A stretch of 64,000 nt of DNA from Poseidonocella sedimentorum (GTDB lineage Bacteria > Pseudomonadota > Alphaproteobacteria > Rhodobacterales > Rhodobacteraceae). Where the stretch lies: positions 1-64,000 of the forward strand of contig NZ_FOYI01000007.1 in the NCBI RefSeq assembly GCF_900116005.1, given 5' to 3'. Below, piece after piece: positions 35,845-44,244 of the stretch. The notes under the pieces were generated by a model. The model made no database searches. It was not told where the DNA came from and saw nothing but the letters and a program-made list of their open reading frames with translations. The position numbers and the translations under genes are program-made. How positions within the stretch are numbered: the stretch's first letter is position 1; each line of letters opens with the position of its first letter.

Positions 35845-37460
35845 GCCACCTCCTGTGTTTGGTCTGTGGCGGGCGCGTGGGCCCGCAGGGTTTCTTCGGA
35901 AATGCTGTCCTTGGTGATCGCCGCGCCGGTCAGTTCGGAGACGATCCGACCCTTGGAGAAGACCAGAACGCGGTGGCAGATCTGGGCCAGCTGTTCGGCA
36001 TCGGTGGAGGCCACGAGCACGGCCGTGCCCTTGCGGCTGGCTTCGTCGATGGCGTGAAAGAGCTTCTGGCGCGCGCCCACGTCGACGCCCTGGGTCGGCT
36101 CGTCTAGCATCAGGAGCCGCGGCGCGGTCTGGAGCCATTTGGCCATGAGTACCTTCTGCGCATTGCCCCCCGAGAGCGAGGAGAGCGCCTGCGCTGGCCT
36201 ATTGGGGCGGATGTCGTATTTCCGCCCCAGATCAGAGACATGCGCATTGATCTTGGGCCAATTCATACCGAGCAGGGACCGGAACTCGCCCATCACCGGC
36301 AGCGCCATGTTCTCGGCGATCGAGAGCGAGCCGACACCGGCCTTGCCGAGCCGATCGGCGGGCAGGTAGGCGATGGATTGCGCCATGGCGCGGGCCGGGG
36401 TGATGGCCTCGACCGCGAGGCTCTTGCCGCCGATTTCCACCGACCCCTCGCTGCCCGGCAGCGCGCCGAAGATCGCTTCGGGCACCCGGTCGAACCCCGA
36501 CCCGATAAGCCCGGTGAGGCCGAGCACCTCGCCCTCGCGGATGTCGAAGGTCACGTCGCGCGCCACATCGGCGCTCAGCTTGCGGACCGAGGCGGTGACG
36601 GGCCGGTCGGGCGCCTGGCCCCGCGCGGTCTGAAACATGGTCACGCGCTCGCCGACGATCAGCTCGATGAAGCGCTCGTGATCGGCCTCGGCGGAAACCA
36701 CCGTCCCGGCCAGCCTGCCATCACGCAGGATCGTCGCGCGGTCGGTGATCTCGCGGATCTCGTCGATGTCGTGGGCCACGAAGATGACGCTCGCGCCGCC
36801 GGCCACCACGGCGCGCACCAGCGTGAAGAGCTGATCCACGCCGGATTTCGGCAAGAAGGGCGTCGGCTCGTCGAGAATGAGCAGCCCGCGCCCCTCGCCC
36901 GCAGTGACGCGCACCTCCTCGAAGGCGCGGCAGATCGCGATCAGCGCGCGGTCGGCCTGGGGCAGATCGGACACCAGGGTCATCGGGTCGATGTGAATGT
37001 CGAAACGCTCGAAGATCTCCGCCACCTGGCGCCGCGCCTTGCCCCAGCGGATGTTCCACTGTTGCGTCACCGCGAGATCGTTGAGCAGCATGTTTTCCAG
37101 CACCGTGAGCGACGGCATCAGCGCGAGGTTCTGGTGGACGAAGGAGATGCCCCGCCGCCGCGCGCCGCCGGCCGGCATTGGCAGGGGCGCGGCCTCGCCG
37201 TACATGATCAGCTCCGCGCCGGGCTCAGGATCATGCAGCCCGGCGAGGGTCTTGATGAAGGTCGACTTGCCAGAGCCGTTGGCGCCGAGCAGCCCGTGGA
37301 CCTCGCCGGGCATGACCGCGAGCGAGACGTCGTCGAGCACCTTGGTCGTGCCGAAAATCTTGGAGACCTTGCGCGCCAGCAGCGCGGGGGCCTCCCCCGG
37401 CTTGCGCCGGGGAAGACCGTCCTTGAGATCGGCGAAGGGGTCTTTCGCCGATGTCATCAT
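35841..37460 (-). CDS. Ribose-type ABC importer ATPase, two NBDs (RbsA/MglA-like)
   Basis: 539 residues with two NBDs. The first has a good Walker A (GANGSGKST), FVHQNLALMP, and LLILDEPTPFLP, but its signature motif reads VSDLPQADRALIAI instead of an LSxxQQQ form. The second has the degenerate Walker A usual in this family (TGLIGSGFDR), a canonical LSGGNAQK, and LLMLDEPTQGVDVGA. Starts MMTSAK at 37460 with ATGA overlap to the binding-protein stop. It powers the permease at 34837-35844. The altered first signature may leave one composite ATP site inactive. Confidence 0.88.
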   Translation of the reverse strand: MMTSAKDPFADLKDGLPRRKPGEAPALLARKVSKIFGTTKVLDDVSLAVMPGEVHGLLGANGSGKSTFIKTLAGLHDPEPGAELIMYGEAAPLPMPAGGARRRGISFVHQNLALMPSLTVLENMLLNDLAVTQQWNIRWGKARRQVAEIFERFDIHIDPMTLVSDLPQADRALIAICRAFEEVRVTAGEGRGLLILDEPTPFLPKSGVDQLFTLVRAVVAGGASVIFVAHDIDEIREITDRATILRDGRLAGTVVSAEADHERFIELIVGERVTMFQTARGQAPDRPVTASVRKLSADVARDVTFDIREGEVLGLTGLIGSGFDRVPEAIFGALPGSEGSVEIGGKSLAVEAITPARAMAQSIAYLPADRLGKAGVGSLSIAENMALPVMGEFRSLLGMNWPKINAHVSDLGRKYDIRPNRPAQALSSLSGGNAQKVLMAKWLQTAPRLLMLDEPTQGVDVGARQKLFHAIDEASRKGTAVLVASTDAEQLAQICHRVLVFSKGRIVSELTGAAITKDSISEETLRAHAPATDQTQEVA

Positions 37461-38578
37461 TCGAGGCCCCAGAGCGCGCGGAACCCGCCCACATGCGCAT
37501 CGCCATAGCCCTTGTCGAGCTCGGCGGGCACGCCCGCGGTCTCGGCATTGGCGGCGTCGAAGATGTAGAACGGGATGTAGAGCTCATCCGGCACATCGCC
37601 CACCTCGCACAGATCGCGCATATAGGCATCCAGCGAGGAGCGCGCGATCCAGCCAAGGCTCTCGCCCACGTCCATCTCCACATCGCCGTTCCGGATCATG
37701 TCGATGATGAAGGGCGTGCCGTTGAACGAGGCGATGGGCAGGTCCATCCGGCCGGTGATGGCGCGGGCGGGAAGCATGAATTGCGACATCGAATCGTAGA
37801 TCGGGAAGAGGTAGTTGATCGACGGATCCTGCAGCAGCGCCGATTGCGTCGTGGTCTGGATCTTGGTCGCCCATTCCGCGACGGGCACGTTGTAGTAGGT
37901 CGCCTTGCAGTCCGGACAGAGCTCGGCCAACTTGGCCTCGAAGCTCTTCCAGTAGGGCTGCGAGGGCGGCACGTCATCGGAGCCGATGACCAGCACGTTG
38001 GCGTCGCCCTCGGTCTTGGTCACGATCCAGGCGGCGATGATTTCGCCCACCCGCGAGAAGGACAGCGGCAGAGAGACATCCACATTGGGCTCGGCCGTCT
38101 CATCGGTCACGTCGCGGTGGTGGCTGGCGAAGACCTTGAGGCCCGCGTCCTTGGCCGCCGCAACCTGAGGCGCGAGCGCGTTGGGGTCGATCCCGGCCAT
38201 CAGGTCGACCGCGTCGTAGCCGTTGGAGATGGCGTATTCGATGCCCTGGACCCACTGCGTCGGCTGGCCCTGGTTCTGCCAGGTGCGAACCTCGAAGCCC
38301 ACCTCTTCGGCCGCGGCCACCATGCCTTCCTCGATGCCCGACACGAACGGGATGGCCGAGGAGGTGGGGATCGACAGGATGCGTTTGCCCGCCATGCAGG
38401 AGGCCGCGTCGAACGGCGCGCCCGGCGCCTCGAAGCTGGGCAGGACGGAGTGCGCCTCGACGATGGCGCGCGCCGCTTCGAGATCGGCCTCGGCCCATGC
38501 TGCGCCGGTCAGGCACGCCGTCGCGAGGGCGGTCCCGAGACCCAGTCGCGCGGCGGATGTGAGGTGGTATTTGGTCAT
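37457..38578 (-). CDS. Ribose-type periplasmic binding protein
   Basis: 373 residues with a Sec signal peptide (MTKYHLTSAARLGLGTALAT, cleavage near AWAEA). The body is periplasmic-binding protein type 1: RILSIPTSSAIPFVSGIEEGM, GYDAVDLMAGIDPNALAPQVAAAK, VLVIGSDDVPPS. Two cysteines (ELCPDC) may form a disulphide. First gene of the operon that continues with the ATPase, permease, RutA paralogue 2 and flavin reductase 2. Its promoter region carries GT-N4-AC motif copy 4. Confidence 0.88.
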   Translation of the reverse strand: MTKYHLTSAARLGLGTALATACLTGAAWAEADLEAARAIVEAHSVLPSFEAPGAPFDAASCMAGKRILSIPTSSAIPFVSGIEEGMVAAAEEVGFEVRTWQNQGQPTQWVQGIEYAISNGYDAVDLMAGIDPNALAPQVAAAKDAGLKVFASHHRDVTDETAEPNVDVSLPLSFSRVGEIIAAWIVTKTEGDANVLVIGSDDVPPSQPYWKSFEAKLAELCPDCKATYYNVPVAEWATKIQTTTQSALLQDPSINYLFPIYDSMSQFMLPARAITGRMDLPIASFNGTPFIIDMIRNGDVEMDVGESLGWIARSSLDAYMRDLCEVGDVPDELYIPFYIFDAANAETAGVPAELDKGYGDAHVGGFRALWGLE

Positions 38579-38881
38579 TGAGCTACCCTTGTTGAACGTC
38601 TGTCTGCCGGGGCCGGAGGGCCCCGCGCCTGCCCGATCTCTCCCCTCTGTGCGGCCCGGTTTAGGGGCCCCGGGATCGGGTTGCGGCATGGGATGATGAG
38701 AGGACGGCGTGCGCTCTGCGGTCAATGTTAAGTTCGTACATATGCAGGCTGAGAAAAACTAACGGGCGGGCGAATTGACTCGCGCCGCCGCTCGGATGAT
38801 GCATGTCAGGCGATGTGCCGCGAGAGGGGTCAGACCGGCGCATTGCAGCGATGCAGTGCAAAAAAGTCCGGATTTATCAAA
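38579..38881. promoter_or_regulatory. Divergent promoter region between importer and MFS genes
   Basis: About 300 bases separate the ribose-type binding-protein start and the MFS start. The only signal I can support is GT-N4-AC motif copy 4 near the middle. The MFS start is not certain: an ATG at 38813 is in frame, and the GTG at 38882 is used here because the sequence between them is unlike a transporter N-terminus. Confidence 0.5.
38726..38745 (+). promoter_or_regulatory. GT-N4-AC motif copy 4 (importer / MFS divergent promoter)
   Basis: TGTTAAGTTCGTACATATGC, matching the TAAGTYCG(T/C)AC core of copies 1 and 2 and the ACATAT flank of copy 2. It is an AT-rich patch in GC-rich DNA, about 150 bases upstream of each divergent gene, and could connect the importer/RutA-2 operon and the MFS gene to the same regulator as the GntR promoter. 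Confidence 0.5.
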
Positions 38882-40111
38882 GTGACAACAGTCGACCCTT
38901 CCCTCCACGCGACGACCACACCCAAGCGCAAACCCGACGGTCCGGGGCTCTATGGCGCGCTCTCGCTGACCACGCTGTCGCAGATCGCGGCGACGTCTTC
39001 CGTCCTCGCGCTCACGACGATTCCGACCATCGTTGCCGACGCTTTGGGCATCGCGCCCTATCTCATCGGCTATCAAGTCTCGCTGATCTACGCGTCGGGG
39101 GTCTTCTTCTCGATGCTGGCCTCCGGGATGGTCAAGCGGCTCGGCGCGGGGCGCGTGGGACAGCTCGCCATCGTGGCCGCCGGTGTCGGTTTCCTGCTCA
39201 TGGCCACCGGCACGCTCGCGGGCATCGCGGCGGGCTCGGTGCTCATCGGCGTCGGCTATGCGCTCAACAACCCGTCGTCCTCGCATATTCTGACCAAGCT
39301 CGCCCCCCGCGCGCGGCGCAACCTGATCTTCTCGATCAAGCAGGCCGGGGTCCCGCTCGGGGGGATGATGGCCGCGCTGGCGATCCCGCCGCTGGCCCAG
39401 CGGTTCGGCTGGCAGGTGACGCTGATGCTCTTCGCGCTCTTCCCGCTCGCCCTCGCGGCCATGTACCAATGGGTCGGGGCCGCGTGGAACCGCGAACGGG
39501 TGCGCGGCGTGCCCGTCACGCGCGGCATCTGGGCCGGCCAGCGCGCGGTCTGGCGCGATCCCAACCTGCGCGCGCTGGCGGTCATCGGCTTCCTGTTTTC
39601 GGGGGTGCAGCTATCGATCTCGACCTTCGTTGTCACCATGCTGATCCAGCAATTCGGCTGGTCCCCCCTGACGGCGGCCTCGGTCGCGGCGGTGCTGCAG
39701 GGGTTCGGCGCGGTGGGGCGGGTCTTCTGGGGCTTCATGGCCGACTGGCTCAACTCGGGCTTTCTCGTGCTCGCCATCATCGGCGGGCTGACCGGGCTCT
39801 GCGCGGTGAGCTTTGCGGTCTTCGGCTGGCTGCCCGCCCTCGGGCTCGGGGTCGTGGTGATCTCCGGCCTCGCCGGGTCGGGCTGGAACGGCGTCCTTCT
39901 GGCCGAAACCGCGAGCGCCAGCCCCGGCGCGGGCACGCTCACCGGCGAGGTCCTGACCTACACCTTCGTGGGCGTGATGGTCGGGCCCGCCGCCTTCGCC
40001 ACGGTCTACGCGCTTCTGGGCAGCTTCACCCTGACCTTCAGCCTGTTCTCGACCCTCGCCTTCCTCGGCGGCGCACTCGCCTTCCTGCGCTACTGGAAAT
40101 GCCGCCCCTGA
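38882..40111 (+). CDS. MFS transporter
   Basis: 409 residues with twelve predicted helices. Visible MFS features include the loop 2-3 segment SGMVKRLGAGRVGQ and the central charged loop before DPNLRALAVIGFLF. The sequence resembles cyanate/nitrate-type or CynX-like carriers only loosely, so no substrate is assigned. The GTG start at 38882 has no obvious ribosome site; ATG 38813 would add 23 residues. Its location opposite the ribose-type importer operon and beside a shared motif makes it a probable second uptake or export route of the island. Confidence 0.85.
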   Translation: MTTVDPSLHATTTPKRKPDGPGLYGALSLTTLSQIAATSSVLALTTIPTIVADALGIAPYLIGYQVSLIYASGVFFSMLASGMVKRLGAGRVGQLAIVAAGVGFLLMATGTLAGIAAGSVLIGVGYALNNPSSSHILTKLAPRARRNLIFSIKQAGVPLGGMMAALAIPPLAQRFGWQVTLMLFALFPLALAAMYQWVGAAWNRERVRGVPVTRGIWAGQRAVWRDPNLRALAVIGFLFSGVQLSISTFVVTMLIQQFGWSPLTAASVAAVLQGFGAVGRVFWGFMADWLNSGFLVLAIIGGLTGLCAVSFAVFGWLPALGLGVVVISGLAGSGWNGVLLAETASASPGAGTLTGEVLTYTFVGVMVGPAAFATVYALLGSFTLTFSLFSTLAFLGGALAFLRYWKCRP

Positions 40112-40194
40112 CCGGTGCAAAACGCCCGCCGCCGCATCCGCGCCCCCGGCTCCGAGTGTCCGGCGCTCCTTTTCTCTCCTCCATTGAGCGCCCT

Positions 40195-40225
40195 GTTGGC
40201 CCCCGTCTTCGCGCCGGGGGCCAAC
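40195..40225 (+). terminator. Hairpin terminator after MFS gene
   Basis: GTTGGCCCCCG (40195-40205) pairs perfectly with CGGGGGCCAAC (40215-40225) around a 9-base loop, followed by TATTTCTC. The stem is 11 bp and the following sequence is T-biased though not a run, so intrinsic termination of the MFS transcript 85 bases after its stop is likely. Confidence 0.65.
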
Positions 40226-40513
40226 TATTTCTCAGCCCTCCCGGCGCAATAACTCCGCGCGCATTTTTTCTGCGGCGCGCCTGAAGATTTCCTCATGGAA
40301 ACGTCCGGAACCGCGCGTTGACAGCGGCGGAAGCGATCACTCATCCTTACCCCATGAGGCGCCGGCTCCACGCCCGGATCCGCGCCGCGACCTCAGGTTG
40401 GCCAAGCGGGCAGCACACAAGATCCGCGCCCCAACCCGATATCCAAACCGATCGCTCGCAAGCGATTTGACCGGTCAGGCCCTGCCTGCACCGCAACAGG
40501 GGACCCTTGCCTG
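40226..40513 (+). promoter_or_regulatory. Leader/promoter region of second peptide-type importer, with two palindromes
   Basis: 288 bases without a credible gene. Close to the start of the next operon there are ATCGCTcgcaAGCGAT (40451-40466) and the perfect 10-bp palindrome TGACCGGTCA (40468-40477), adjacent to each other and ending 37 bases upstream of the binding-protein ATG. They could be an operator or a leader hairpin. The GT-N4-AC motif found elsewhere in the island was not seen here, so this operon may have separate control. Confidence 0.5.
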
Positions 40514-42172
40514 ATGACATTGAAACAGACGCCTGATTTCTCGCGCCGCAGCTTCCTGAAGGGCTCGGCCGGGACTTTTGCCGCCAGCGGGTTTTCCGCC
40601 CTCGGCTTTGAGTTGATGGGCGCGGCCCCGGTGGCGGCCCAGAGCAAACCGCTCGTGGTGGCCGCCCTCGCGACGCCGCAATCGCTCGACACCGAATTCG
40701 ACGGCTCGCTCGGCACGATCGACATGATCGGCTGCCTCTATGACAGCCTCATCGCCTTCGAGACCGTCCCCGATCCGGCCTTTGACACCGTCCGGCGCGA
40801 GGACGTGGCCGACTACCCCGAGCTGCCCGGCAATGTGAACATTGTCGGCAAGCTCGCCGAGAGCTGGACCGTGGGCGAGGACGGCTCCTGGGCGGAGTTC
40901 AAGCTGCGCGAGGGGGTGCTGTCGAACTGGGGCAACGAGCTCACGGCGGCGGATGTGGTCTGGACCTGGGAGCGCAAGTTCGCGCTCGGCGCAATCGGCG
41001 GGTTCTTTACCTCGCTGCTGTCGATGAGTGGGCCCGAGAACATCACGGCGGTGGACACATACACCGTGCGCTTTGAGCTGCCCCAGCCCAACCCGCTGCT
41101 GATGAAGCTGCAGCTCAACCTCTACAACAACATCCTCGATTCCACGAAATGCAAGGAGATGGCCACCGAGGACGACCCCTGGGCGCGCGATTTCCTGGCA
41201 AACGAGAGCGCAGGCTTCGGCCCCTACCGGCTGGCGGCGCTGGCGCGCGGGCAGCAGGCCGTGCTGGAGGGGCGCGAGGATTACTACGCGGGCGCCCCGG
41301 CGATCCGGCAGATCATCTACAAGGAGGTGCCGACTTCGGCGACGCGGGTCTCGCTGCTGCAGGGCGGCGCGGTCGACATCGCGCTGACGCTCCAGCCGCT
41401 GGAGATCGAACGGCTCGCCTCCGCGCCCGGCGTGGTGACCGAAACGGTCGATGCCTCGCCGATGTTCTGGATCGAGCTCAACACCGCCTTCGAGCCTTTC
41501 GACAAGCCCGAGGTGCGCCAGGCGATGAACTATGCCTTCCCCCGCACGCAGGTGCTGGAGGCGATCTATCGCGGCAACGCCAAGCCGATGACCGGCGCGA
41601 TGCCCGACATCTATCCCGGTTTCAAGCCAACCGCAGAGTTCACCGATGATCTCGGCAAGGCGCGCGAGCTTCTCGCCTCCGTGGGCCTCGGCGACGGGTT
41701 CTCCAGCGTGCTGGCCTATAACGCGGGCGATCCCATTCAGGAGCCGATGGCAATCCTGTTCCAGACCTCCCTGCGGGAAATCGGGGTGGAGATCTCGCTC
41801 AAGAAGATCCCCGCGGGCACCTTCTTCAACGAGGTGTCGGGCCGCACCCAGCCGATGATCTTCTTCTCCGACACGCCGTGGTGCCCCGATCCCGGCTACG
41901 CGATGCAGCTCTATTTCGACAGCGAGACCTTCTCGAACTACTCCAACTACGCCAATCCCCGGGTGGATGAGCTTCTGGGGCAGGCCGCGCTGTCCGCCGA
42001 CAATGCCGAGCGCTTCGCGATGATGGCCGAGGCGCAGGAGCTGATCGGGGCCGAGGCGCCGTGGATCTTCATCGCCTACCCCGGCTACACGCTCGCGCGC
42101 CGCGAGAGCCTCAAGGGCTTCACCTACTACACCTCCAACAACCTGCGCTTTCAGGATTTCAGCTACGGCTGA
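40514..42172 (+). CDS. Oligopeptide-type binding protein with Tat signal
   Basis: 552-residue family-5 binding protein. The N-terminus has a textbook twin-arginine motif SRRSFLKG followed by a mild hydrophobic stretch ending PVAAQS, so it is probably exported folded by Tat. The body shows LATPQSLDTEFDGSLGTIDMIGCLYDSL, AADVVWTWERKF, GFGPYRL and FFSDTPWCPDPGYA. Heads a seven- or eight-gene operon: importer, two SDRs and RutA paralogue 3. The ligand is probably the precursor of the RutA-3 substrate; identity unknown. Confidence 0.9.
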   Translation: MTLKQTPDFSRRSFLKGSAGTFAASGFSALGFELMGAAPVAAQSKPLVVAALATPQSLDTEFDGSLGTIDMIGCLYDSLIAFETVPDPAFDTVRREDVADYPELPGNVNIVGKLAESWTVGEDGSWAEFKLREGVLSNWGNELTAADVVWTWERKFALGAIGGFFTSLLSMSGPENITAVDTYTVRFELPQPNPLLMKLQLNLYNNILDSTKCKEMATEDDPWARDFLANESAGFGPYRLAALARGQQAVLEGREDYYAGAPAIRQIIYKEVPTSATRVSLLQGGAVDIALTLQPLEIERLASAPGVVTETVDASPMFWIELNTAFEPFDKPEVRQAMNYAFPRTQVLEAIYRGNAKPMTGAMPDIYPGFKPTAEFTDDLGKARELLASVGLGDGFSSVLAYNAGDPIQEPMAILFQTSLREIGVEISLKKIPAGTFFNEVSGRTQPMIFFSDTPWCPDPGYAMQLYFDSETFSNYSNYANPRVDELLGQAALSADNAERFAMMAEAQELIGAEAPWIFIAYPGYTLARRESLKGFTYYTSNNLRFQDFSYG

Positions 42173-42260
42173 TCTCCCCCCCGCGCAACGGTGGGCCGCC
42201 CCCAGACCCCGGGCGGCCCGCCCCTTCCCCAATGAGCCACCGAACGCAGAGGTAGACATC

Positions 42261-43232
42261 ATGGCGGTACACGAAATGCCCCTGACCACGCGCAAAAGCG
42301 GGTTCCTCGTCACGGCGCGCGCCCGGCTCCGCCCCAGCCTGAGCTTCGTGGCGACCGTGGCCCGTCTCCGGCCCGGCTTCGCCGCCGGCTACGTGATCGT
42401 GGGGACCGTGCTGCTGCTGACCCTCTTCGCGCCCTGGCTCTCCCCCTACGACCCGGTCCGCGCGGACCCGACGCAATACCTCCTACCGCCCTCGCCGCAG
42501 CATTGGCTGGGCACCGACAACACCGGCATGGATGTGGCCACCCGCATCATCTACGCCCCCCGGATCGACCTCGTCATCGCGCTCTTGGGGACCTTCGTCT
42601 CCGCCGCCATCGGCGCGCCGCTCGGGGCGCTCGTGGGCTACTACGACGGCCGCCGCCCAGCGCAGGCCGCCATCGCCACGGGTGTGATGCGCATCGCCGA
42701 CGTACTCCAGGCCTTCCCCGTCTTCGTCTTCGCCATCTGCCTCGTTGCCGTCTTCGGCCAGTCGATCGGCTCCATCGTCGCCGCCATCGCCTTCGTCAAC
42801 ATCCCCATCTACCTGCGCCTGATGCGGACCCAGGTGCTGACCCTGCGCGGTATGCGCTTTGTCGAGGCGGCCTATGTGGCCGGCGCGTCAGACATCACCA
42901 TCCTGCGCCGCCACGTGATCCCCAACGCCATGGCCCCGGCGCTGAGCCAGCTGTCGATCAACGTCGGCATGGCCATCCTCATCACCGCCGCGCTCTCCTT
43001 CGTCGGCGCGGGCGTCGAGGCCCCGACCCCGGAATGGGGCTCGATGATCGCCTCGGGGTTCCAGTCGGTCATGACCGGCCAGTGGTGGCCCTCGGTCTTC
43101 CCCGGCATCGCGCTCGGGCTCACGGTCTTCGGCTTCGCCCTCATCGGCGCGTCGATCGAAGTTCTGGCCGATCCGGTCGAACGCGGACGGCTCCTCAAGG
43201 ACGCAGGCCAGCGCGGCCGGAAAGGAGCCTGA
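42261..43232 (+). CDS. Oligopeptide-type ABC importer permease (DppC-like)
   Basis: 323 residues with a cytosolic N-terminal extension of about 40 residues, then six helices. DppC landmarks: LFAPWLSPYDPVRADP, HWLGTDNTGMDVATRIIYAPRIDL, and the EAA loop VEAAYVAGASDITILRRHVIPNAMAP. One base separates its stop from the next permease start. In this operon the DppC-like gene precedes the DppB-like gene, reversing the usual order. Confidence 0.9.
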   Translation: MAVHEMPLTTRKSGFLVTARARLRPSLSFVATVARLRPGFAAGYVIVGTVLLLTLFAPWLSPYDPVRADPTQYLLPPSPQHWLGTDNTGMDVATRIIYAPRIDLVIALLGTFVSAAIGAPLGALVGYYDGRRPAQAAIATGVMRIADVLQAFPVFVFAICLVAVFGQSIGSIVAAIAFVNIPIYLRLMRTQVLTLRGMRFVEAAYVAGASDITILRRHVIPNAMAPALSQLSINVGMAILITAALSFVGAGVEAPTPEWGSMIASGFQSVMTGQWWPSVFPGIALGLTVFGFALIGASIEVLADPVERGRLLKDAGQRGRKGA

Positions 43233-43233
43233 C

Positions 43234-44244
43234 ATGCAGATCGCCCGCTACATCGGCAAACGCCTGCTTTTCGTGATCCCCCAGCTTCTGGGCATCCTCT
43301 TCATCAGCTTTTTCATGATCAAGCTCATCCCCGGTGACCCGGCGGTGCTGATGCTCGGCCCCAACGCCACCGAGGAGGCCGTCCTGCGCCTGCGCGCCGA
43401 GATGGGGCTCGACAAGCCGGTGATGACCCAGTTCCTGATCTATCTCGGCAACGTGGTGCAGGGCGATCTCGGCATGTCCTGGCAGACGGCCAAACCCGTG
43501 CTGTCGGACCTGCTGGAACGCTTCCCGGCGACGCTGGAGCTGGTGATCCTGTCGCTGCTGCTGGCGCTCGCCATCGGCATCCCGCTTGGGGTCGCCTCCT
43601 CGATGCGCAAGTCCGGCCCGATCCGAAAAATCGCCGATTACTACGGGCTTCTGGCCGGGGCGATCCCAGACTTCTGGTTGGCGCTGGTGCTGATCTTCGT
43701 CTTCTACTCGATCCTGCAATGGGTGCCCGCCCCGCTCGGGCGCTATTCGATCATGCTGATCCCGCCCCAGCCGATCACCGGCTCGATCCTGATCGACAGC
43801 CTGCTCCAACGCCGGTTCGACGTGTTCACATCCGCCCTCGCGCAGCTCATCCTGCCCGTGGCGACGCTCGGCCTCGTCAACGCCGGGCCGATCCTCAAGA
43901 TCACCCAGTCGACCATGGATCGCGCGCTGGCCTCCGATTACATGGCCTATGCCCGGATGTCGGGCCTGCCGCGCCGGACCGTGCGGCGGCAAGCGATCCG
44001 CGCCTCGCTGCCCAACATCATCACCATCGTCTCGATCCTCTTCAGCTTCCTCATCGGCGGCGCCGTGCTGGTCGAGATCGTCTTCGGCTGGGGCGGCGCG
44101 GGGCAATACGCGGTCGCGGGGGTGCTCAATGCCGACATCAACCCGGTGCTCGGCTTCGTGATCTTCGCCGCGATCCTCTCGCTCGTCGTCTACCTGATCG
44201 TCGACCTGCTCTACTTCGCCCTCGATCCGCGGACGCGCGGATGA
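43234..44244 (+). CDS. Oligopeptide-type ABC importer permease (DppB-like)
   Basis: 336 residues starting MQIARYIGKRLLFVIPQLLGILFISFFMIKLIPGDPA, the DppB first helix and motif. The EAA loop is ARMSGLPRRTVRRQAIRASLPN, and the C-terminus ends in DLLYFALDPRTRG. It forms the channel with the DppC-like protein; the stop overlaps a possible ATG start (44241) of the next gene. Confidence 0.92.
   Translation: MQIARYIGKRLLFVIPQLLGILFISFFMIKLIPGDPAVLMLGPNATEEAVLRLRAEMGLDKPVMTQFLIYLGNVVQGDLGMSWQTAKPVLSDLLERFPATLELVILSLLLALAIGIPLGVASSMRKSGPIRKIADYYGLLAGAIPDFWLALVLIFVFYSILQWVPAPLGRYSIMLIPPQPITGSILIDSLLQRRFDVFTSALAQLILPVATLGLVNAGPILKITQSTMDRALASDYMAYARMSGLPRRTVRRQAIRASLPNIITIVSILFSFLIGGAVLVEIVFGWGGAGQYAVAGVLNADINPVLGFVIFAAILSLVVYLIVDLLYFALDPRTRG

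Noticed and set aside
38802-38838. Resemblance of ATGTCAGG and GAGGGGTCAGACC to the start region of the gntR gene (29825-29845)
   Set aside because: Short matches in different order and spacing; likely chance.
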